From Parasponia andersonii (Eukaryota > Streptophyta > Magnoliopsida > Rosales > Cannabaceae): 64,000 bases of DNA. Shown piece by piece: positions 58,436-64,000 of this stretch (the first letter of the stretch is position 1; every line of letters begins with the position of its first letter). A model generated the notes under the pieces. It searched no databases and had not been told where the DNA came from. It worked only from the letters and a program-made list of their open reading frames with translations. The stretch is from assembly GCA_002914805.1 (NCBI GenBank), contig JXTB01000413.1, positions 31,788 to 95,787 on the forward strand, in the 5' to 3' direction. Both the position numbers and the translations under genes were made by a program.

Positions 58436-60750
58436 AATGAGGAGTACGTAGATGAAGTTGAACCTAAGGAAGTCATTTATGGAGATGAAGTTATTTCCTT
58501 AGTGATAAGACGATTGATATATACACCAAAGAAGAAAGAAGATATGTAACGACACAACATCTTCAAGACTCGCTATATAGTTGAACAACGAGTGTGTGTT
58601 CTTATCATTGATAGTGGGAGTAGCGAGAATATAGTATCAAAGACTATGGTGGACAAGTTACAACTGCCAACCCAACCACATACTGCGCCGTATCGTATTG
58701 GCTGGATCAAGGACGTCAGTGAAACAAAGGTGACACAACAATGTCGAGTTCTTTTCTCCATCGGTAAATATAAAGATGAGGTATTATGTGATATTGTTGA
58801 TATAGATACCTGTCATATGTTGCTTAGTCGACCGTGATAATTCGATTTAAACACTATACATAATGGCAAAGCTAACACATACAGCTTCCACAAGGATGAT
58901 ATGAAGATTACTCTGGCTCCTCTGAAGCAACAAAATAACCAAACAATCCCCACCAGGACCAACTTTCTTTTTGTACCTAAAGAGATATATACTTCTACCA
59001 ATATTCCTGTACAAGTTCAAATATTATTGTCTGAATTTGAAGACATCATTCCTGAGGAGTTACCTGCTGACTTACCGCCCCTGCGAAATATTCAACACCA
59101 TATTGATCTTATTCCTGGAGCAAGTCTACCGAGTCTACCGCACTACCGCATGAGTCCTAAGGAGTATGAGATCCTATAAATATAAGTCCAAGATCTTCTC
59201 AAGAAAAGGATGATTAGAGAAAGTATGAGCCCTCTGGCTGTACTTGCACTCCTAACACCGAAGAAAGACGGAAGCTAGAGGATGTGCATTGATAGTCGAG
59301 CTATCAACAAGATTACGATACGATATCGATTTCCTATCTCACGATTAGATGACATGCTTAATAGATTGGGAGGATCAAAACTCTTTTCCAAGATTGATTT
59401 GCGGAGTGGATACCATCAGATTCATATTCATCCTGGAGATGAATGGAAGACTGCATTCAAAACACATGAAGGACTATACGAGTGGTTAGTTATGCCGTTC
59501 GGTCTATCCAATGCCCCTGAGTACTTTCATAAGGTTAATGAATCAGGTATTCCAACCCTTCATTAGAAAATTTGTCGTAGTTTATTTTAATGACATTTTA
59601 GTCTATAGTCAGAATGAGAAAGAACATCTACAACACTTGACCGAAGTTTTTAATACACTTCGTAAGAATCAGTTGTATGTCAACCTGAAGAAATGTAGCT
59701 TCATAACTGACAGCTTAGTCTTCTTTGGCTTTGTTGTAAGTTCTGACGGAATCAAAGTCGATCAAGATAAAGTAAAGACTATCCGAGAATAGCCAATACT
59801 GAAGACCATTACATAAGTTCAGATTTTTCATAGTCTTGTAACGTTCTATAGACGATTTGTGAGAAACTTCAGCACTATAGCTGCACCGCTCACCGATTGT
59901 TTGAAGCAAAAACAATTTCTTTGGACAGAAGAAGCAGAACAAAGTTTTGCTATCTTGAAGGAAAAACTCACAAATGCACCCGTCTTTGCACTTCCTGACT
60001 TTGACAAAATTTTCGAAGTCGACTGTGACGCTTCTGGCATAGGAGTTGGAGCTATTCTATCTCAAGATATGAAGCCAATAGTTTTCTTTAGTGAAAAGCT
60101 CAGCGAAGGCAGAAAGAAGTGGTCAACATACGAACAAGAATTATATGCGATTGTTCGTACATTACAACAATGGGAACCGTATCTAGTGCAGAAGGAATTC
60201 ATCCTCAATACGGATCATCAAGCTCTTAAGTACCTCAAAAACTCTTTTGAACCAAATCGAATGCATGCTCGATGGATTTCCTACATCTAGAAGTTCACTT
60301 TCTCTCTCAAGCATAAGTCAGGATAATTAAATAAGAATGCTGATGCATTGAGTCGCCGAGTTATGTTTCAAACTACTGTTCAAAATAAAATAATCAGTTT
60401 TAATTATTTGAAAGACTTATATGCTGATGATGAAGATTTCAAGGAAGAATGGGAGAAATGCATTAATGGAGTTGCAAATAAACATCAAATACATGATGGT
60501 TTTCTATTCTTTGAAAATTGTTAATGTATTCCACGAGGATCTCTCAAAGAACACATCATTCAGGAACTACACGCAGGAGGGTTAGGAGGACATATGAGAC
60601 GAGACAAAACTGTTTCATTAGTGGAAGATCGATATTTTTGGCCACATCTTAAGCGTGATGTCAAGAAATTTGTCAAGCGTTGCTATATATGCCAGACTGC
60701 AAAAGAAGAAGCTCAAAACACATCCATGACCAAAAGCTAAGGTCCAAAAT
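58436..60750 (+). pseudogene. Degenerate Pol of the second gypsy element: PR, RT, RNase H, partial IN
   Basis: The aspartic protease has LIIDSGSSENIVS near 58605. The reverse transcriptase starts near 59030 and has [11 protein letters not shown] (59282), [13 protein letters not shown] and [13 protein letters not shown]. After a 1-bp shift near 59517 the catalytic box reads YFNDILVYS. RNase H follows with FEVDCDASGIGVGAILSQ, STYEQELYAIV and NTDHQALKYL, then DALSRR near 60345. Only the zinc finger of integrase remains (ELHAGGLGGHMRRDK with CYICQTAK). The sequence then breaks at about 60719 and passes straight into the 3' LTR. Asparagine replaces the first catalytic aspartate of YxDD (codon AAT at 59589-59591), which would inactivate the enzyme independently of the stops. 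Confidence 0.9.
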
Positions 60751-60951
60751 TCCAAAATCCAATCTAATGAACATTCCATTAGTTGGTAGAATGTTTTTGT
60801 GTGTTAGGTATTGTAGACTTATTTTTTTTTGAAATGTATTAGATTATTTAGTTTGTTTATTTGAAGTGTGTTANTCTTTGAGAATTTTGTTTATTTCTTT
60901 TCTCATTGTGAGAACGCAAATTAGAGCGAAATCTAGCAACCTGCTGCGTCA
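60719..60951 (+). repeat. 3' LTR of the second gypsy element, 5'-truncated, with a gap
   Basis: It aligns to the 5' LTR from its position 14 (CACATCYATGACC) to the terminal GTCA. About 215 bp (56540-56754 in the 5' LTR) are missing at the single N at 60874. It is followed by CTTTT, the second target duplication. Confidence 0.85.
60874..60874. other. Ambiguous base N: assembly gap
   Basis: The only N in the window. It falls at the start of the tandem array seen in the 5' LTR, so the real sequence here is longer than shown. Confidence 0.95.
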
Positions 60952-60956
60952 CTTTT

Positions 60957-61210
60957 TTACAACTTTTTTCTAACTGATGCATGAACACTTCAATAACATT
61001 AAGTAAATGCTATAAAAAATGCTTTTTCGTATGTTATTGTGTAAACTATAAAAAGGCTTTTCACAGCTTTTTTTTGTGACCGATGTATGAACACTTCAAT
61101 AACATTAAGTAAACGCTATGAAAATGATGTAATATCATTTGTCTGTAAAATATTCTTATAACATTTTTGGAATGCTATAAAAGAGTTTTCATAGCCTTTT
61201 TTGCCTGCTA
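60957..61210. repeat. Right part of the interrupted older repeat, two tandem units
   Basis: GATGYATGAACACTTCAATAACATTAAGTAAAYGCTAT occurs at about 60977 and 61081. Flanking T-rich segments (TGCTTTTTCGTATGTTATTG, GGCTTTTCACAGC) are also echoed at 56330-56372. The style is that of subterminal repeats of a DNA transposon, but no termini were identified. Confidence 0.6.
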
Positions 61211-62112
61211 TAAAGTTGTTTTTACAGTTTTTTTTCTTTTGCTATTATTTATGTAATCATATTTTGATTTTTTTTAATATGTTTTCAATTAATTGGTCAC
61301 CTAACGCTTTCATATATATATATATATATATAAATTTTAGCAGCAATTTACTAATACTTATAACACACCTTTATATAACACTATATATAAGATTAACAAT
61401 ATTCTAGCCAATAGAGTTACATCTAGTTGTTTCATATACTCTCTAAAGTTTTACATAATATACTGCCACAATCAAAAGTAACACACAAGTCTGAATACAA
61501 TTATCAAAAGTTCCTCAAAAAAAAAGCTTTTCAAGACTAATTATCGTGTTGAACTTTGGGACTGCCCTCCTTTTAGTGCTTGGACCCTTCTTATTGCATT
61601 ACTACAGTAAAACACGCAAGAATACATATATCAGTTCATCTCTTCTTGTAATACAAAGACTACAAAACTAATGCAATTTGGTAATTGTTTAAATTATAAT
61701 GCCATATAAATTTGTCTATTCCTGCACTTTAATCATCCGAGGGGAAGTCCCAACAAACTAAGAATAAAAAGTAATAAAGAATAACAAACTAGTAATATTT
61801 CAAACTATCCATGAAACATAACCTTGAGTAGTGGACAATAATGTTGCTCGGATAGAAAAACTTGGTTGCCACAATTTTTATTCACATAACAGTTTTAATC
61901 AATCTAGATTATAGAGTTCAGCAACAACCAATACCAGACATAGGATTCCCATCAAGTCCAAAAAACGATAGCTATAATAAATACAGGGGAACGAACAGCA
62001 AGTAACAAATCTTAATTCTTTGAAGTGGAAAAGGTAATTGAAACATGTGAGGCATCTTGCACAAGATGAAAATGCAATGAAAAATATTTCAAGAAAATAT
62101 CCAAGTTCCACG
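61211..62112. other. Intergenic DNA with a (TA)n array
   Basis: (TA)n lies at about 61313-61332. The minus-strand ORF at 62111-61899 has no recognisable motif. A possible last exon of a minus-strand gene at 61601-61541 is described in the entry for 61541-63223. Confidence 0.45.
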
Positions 62113-62128
62113 TCAAAATTGCCCCCAC
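62113..62128. repeat. 16-bp target-site duplication, left copy
   Basis: TCAAAATTGCCCCCAC at 62113-62128 is repeated exactly at 62363-62378. Length and perfection are those of a LINE insertion site, and both copies being intact implies a recent event. Confidence 0.9.
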
Positions 62129-62362
62129 GGAATTTTTATTTGATAAGAAACAAAACTTGTATTAATGAAGATATAATACAAATGAAGTGGATATGAAATC
62201 CACTTCGAAAACAGGCGAAAAACAGAGACTACAACAGTGGATTCTACTCTCTCACTAAGTCAAAAAAAGTATAACTCTTGAATTTCTTTTCCTCATGTAG
62301 CCAAATAGCTACCCAGAATTTGACCATTTCCCACACTACTTCTGTCTCGTTCGAAATTGCCA
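62129..62362 (-). mobile_element. 5'-truncated LINE (L1-like) insertion
   Basis: The 234-bp insert is flanked by a perfect 16-bp target duplication. Read on the minus strand it ends TTTTGTTTCTTATCAAATAAAAATTCC, the usual 3' end of plant L1-like LINEs. An open stretch before it encodes VVWEMVKFWVAIWLHEEKKF and KSYTFFDLVRE, a pattern seen at the C-terminus of plant LINE ORF2 proteins. Only the last few dozen codons and the 3' tail were copied, as expected from incomplete reverse transcription. Confidence 0.82.
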
Positions 62363-62378
62363 TCAAAATTGCCCCCAC

Positions 62379-63489
62379 ATAATTAAGCAAAATTTAACGA
62401 CTTTTAAGGGGGGGAATAAAATTATGGAATTCAAATCTTTCTAATTGCAACACCTACAACTCGTTAAGCCTAGCATGAGAGCCAACAAGGACCTACAATC
62501 TGATTTGTTTCCTCCTTAAGCTAACTCGGCAATACAATATCATGGACATTTTAAAGCACTTTATGCACAATATGTTTGTATATTCTAGCACAATACTTGT
62601 AGCACTTTCATCCAAAGGGCTGAAATAAATTAACAGCTAGCATTTGGAAAAGATAAGCGCACCTTAGAAATGCCGTGTGAAATTTCTCTTGCACTCCACC
62701 ACGCACTATGATGCAACTGTAACCAGCAACTAAGAGAGAGGTAGAGGTTGCCTTTGTAGTTGGTGTAAGACCCAATTATGTCAATATATTCCCCAAGAAT
62801 ACCTGAGCATTATTTCCGAATAACAATAATAGAGTGAGTAATTTTAGATGTAAGTTTATTAATGCAGTTTATGACCAAAGATTGCAGGAGGTTAAAATAA
62901 GCTAAACTAAATGAACAAATAAATGAAGATAATTGCTTTACATCATGTATAGGAATTTCATTTTCAATACAGTTTCTATTTGGTAGATAGTTATTTGTCT
63001 TTGAAAAATAAAAATGGAGCCATGAAACCTTCTTAGCATCATTAGGTTGCAGCCAATAATGAAAAACAAACAAACAAAAAAAAAAAGGCAAGAAAGAGAA
63101 AGAAGAACAATATGGACAACCTAAACTTGTGGCATCGGAATGCAATGGAGAGGCAAAAGAGAACATGGGCAATTGTATTGTATCTAGCTTCCTAATTAAT
63201 GTTCTCAACGCAACGGTGGCCAATATAAAAAGAATTTATTAGACGAAAAGAATTAATAAGCTTTGATATGGGTAATTGATAATAATGTAAATTATGCAAA
63301 AGGCAAAACATTAATTGATAGTATCAATATATAGAATCTACCAAGATCTGAATATCTCCATAAAATTTTGTACTCTGACTTTGAGAACTTCGTCAATAGT
63401 AAACAATTTTTCACTTAATGGAAAGTCAACCTGAAGAGCAAACTGTAAATTTTCATTGGATGCAAGCCTGATGAACAACGTTTGGGCAA
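62379..63489. other. Intergenic DNA
   Basis: Nothing is recognised beyond the speculative minus-strand exon at 63223-62810. Confidence 0.4.
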
Positions 63490-63554
63490 AATTCACTTAA
63501 GATTCTGTGCACATTGACATTGACATATAAGTTGGTATTGATACGAAACCAAGC
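63490..63554 (+). promoter_or_regulatory. Duplicate of the PHT1 core promoter, cut by an LTR
   Basis: AAGATTCTGTGCACATTGACATTGACATATAAGTTGGTATTGA and ACGAAACCAAGCT line up with 50938-51016 of the intact gene (GAGATTCCATACACATTGAC, GACATATATAAGTTGTTATTGA, ACGGAACCAAACT). About 15 bp between these two blocks (AGAGAGTCCGTTGCAGTTAA region) are missing here. Similarity stops exactly where the new LTR begins. The position matching the P1BS motif reads GCAAAATTCAC and no longer fits GNATATNC. This is probably the promoter of a tandem PHT1 paralogue beyond the window. Confidence 0.65.
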
Positions 63555-64000
63555 TGACGAGTTAGTCTCTAATTAATTGGTTAAATGAGTTAGAGGTTAG
63601 TTAGTTACAACTAATAGGTTAGTTGTATTCAGTTATTGAGACTGCAGCTCATTGGCTAGGCATACCTAACTTAACTAGCTCTGTTCTTCAATTGGTTCCA
63701 TATATTCCTATACAAGGAATGACTTGTGAGAATTTGATTGTATTATCAACTCTATAAATTGTAACGTGAGGAAGAGTGAGAAAGTTCTTGGAGAACTTTC
63801 TGGGCTTGTAAAGGCACTTGGGTGTTTACTGAGAGTTACTGAGAACTAATAAACCGTACAAAGAGTTTTTTGTATGCGTTGAGAGCTTTGAGGATTGTAT
63901 CATTCTCTTATATTAGTGGATTTGACTGGGATTAAGTCCCTACCTTGGATGTAAGGTTGTTTATGCAACCTGAACCAAGTATCTCTAGTTGTACTCGTTT
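63555..64000 (+). repeat. LTR of a further retrotransposon, partial, running off the window
   Basis: It starts TGACGAGTTAGTCTC at the exact break in the PHT1-like promoter. It contains a TATA-like CTCTATAAATTG at 63752 and a transcript-like GC-balanced 3' half. The style (repeated GTTAGTTAG near 63590-63625, and a start TGACGAG that could pair with the terminal ACTCGT) suits a copia LTR. Its 3' border, and whether it is solo, lie beyond the window. Confidence 0.55.

Larger units (their letters stand above)
56373..60951 (+). mobile_element. Ty3/gypsy retrotransposon with internal deletion and a sequence gap
   Basis: LTRs lie at 56373-56831 and 60719-60951, with 5-bp target duplication CTTTT (56368-56372 and 60952-60956), a primer-binding site after the 5' LTR, and plus-strand gag, protease, reverse transcriptase, RNase H and the integrase finger. 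Most of integrase and the first bases of the 3' LTR are gone. An N at 60874 marks a gap in the 3' LTR. Stops and shifts interrupt every domain. The LTR ends form an inverted repeat: CGACGTAGCAG at the start, and CTGCTGCGTCA at the end, whose complement is TGACGCAGCAG. The lineage could be a chromovirus, but no chromodomain region is preserved. Confidence 0.88.
61541..63223 (-). other. Weak candidate gene, minus strand
   Basis: A minus-strand frame opens at 63223 with MATVALRTLIRKLDTIQLPM, basic and free of acidic residues up to position 13, which could be a mitochondrial targeting start. It is open for 137 codons but becomes low-complexity (FLPFFFCLFVF) after about 35 residues, where a possible donor TAG|GTTGTC lies. 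A short exon-like stretch at 61601-61541 follows an acceptor CTGTAG and reads NAIRRVQALKGGQSQSSTR then stop. I cannot link the pieces or name a family, and the LINE tail at 62129-62362 would lie in an intron. This is speculation from splice-like signals. Confidence 0.18.

Overview
The window looks like AT-rich nuclear DNA from a flowering plant, most likely a eudicot. The reasons are plant retrotransposon families of both Ty1/copia and Ty3/gypsy type, a CACTA transposon, MITEs, (TA)n arrays, long poly-T tracts, GT-AG introns and a PHT1 phosphate transporter. No bacterial, organellar or CRISPR features were seen.

Host genes are few. The one clearly intact gene is a high-affinity PHT1-type phosphate:H+ symporter (CDS 53164-54717, +). 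It has a recognisable core promoter: a P1BS motif at 50919, a TATA box at 50965, and a CT-rich leader with a probable 1.9-kb leader intron. A second host gene, unnamed, lies on the minus strand between about 12.7 kb and 3.1 kb. It encodes a predicted two-pass membrane protein. Three consecutive 3' exons keep one reading frame, but an intron carries a complete 7.7-kb copia element and the last exon has been tandemly duplicated. Its 5' part looks eroded. A weak third candidate lies at 61.5-63.2 kb (-).

The rest is mostly mobile DNA, layered by age. From left to right: a GAGAC-rich CACTA-like remnant (2.2-2.7 kb); the intronic copia element (3871-11546, TSD AAAAC); a MITE (13.15 kb) with a sister copy at 26.05 kb; a decayed LTR (13.6-15.7 kb); a 3.4-kb CACTA element with captured-looking exons (17136-20516); a GA-rich MITE-like element (21.3-22.06 kb); a second GAGAC-rich remnant ending in a perfect palindrome (23.7-24.3 kb); and a 16.5-kb Tat-like gypsy element (27898-44422). 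The gypsy element has an antisense extra ORF. It is itself interrupted by a solo LTR (31503-34041) and by a block holding another LTR plus the 5' third of a SIRE-like copia (38062-41746). After the PHT1 gene come a shorter gypsy element (56373-60951) inside an older repeat, a 234-bp LINE tail with a perfect 16-bp TSD (62129-62362), and a new LTR (63555 to the end).

The closing 0.5 kb matters. Bases 63490-63554 resemble the PHT1 core promoter and are then cut by the new LTR. This suggests a tandem PHT1 duplicate whose promoter lost its P1BS and took an insertion at the transcription start. I found no convincing new biological system. The best leads are the PHT1 duplication, the intron-hosted copia with exon duplication, and the antisense ORF in the gypsy element.
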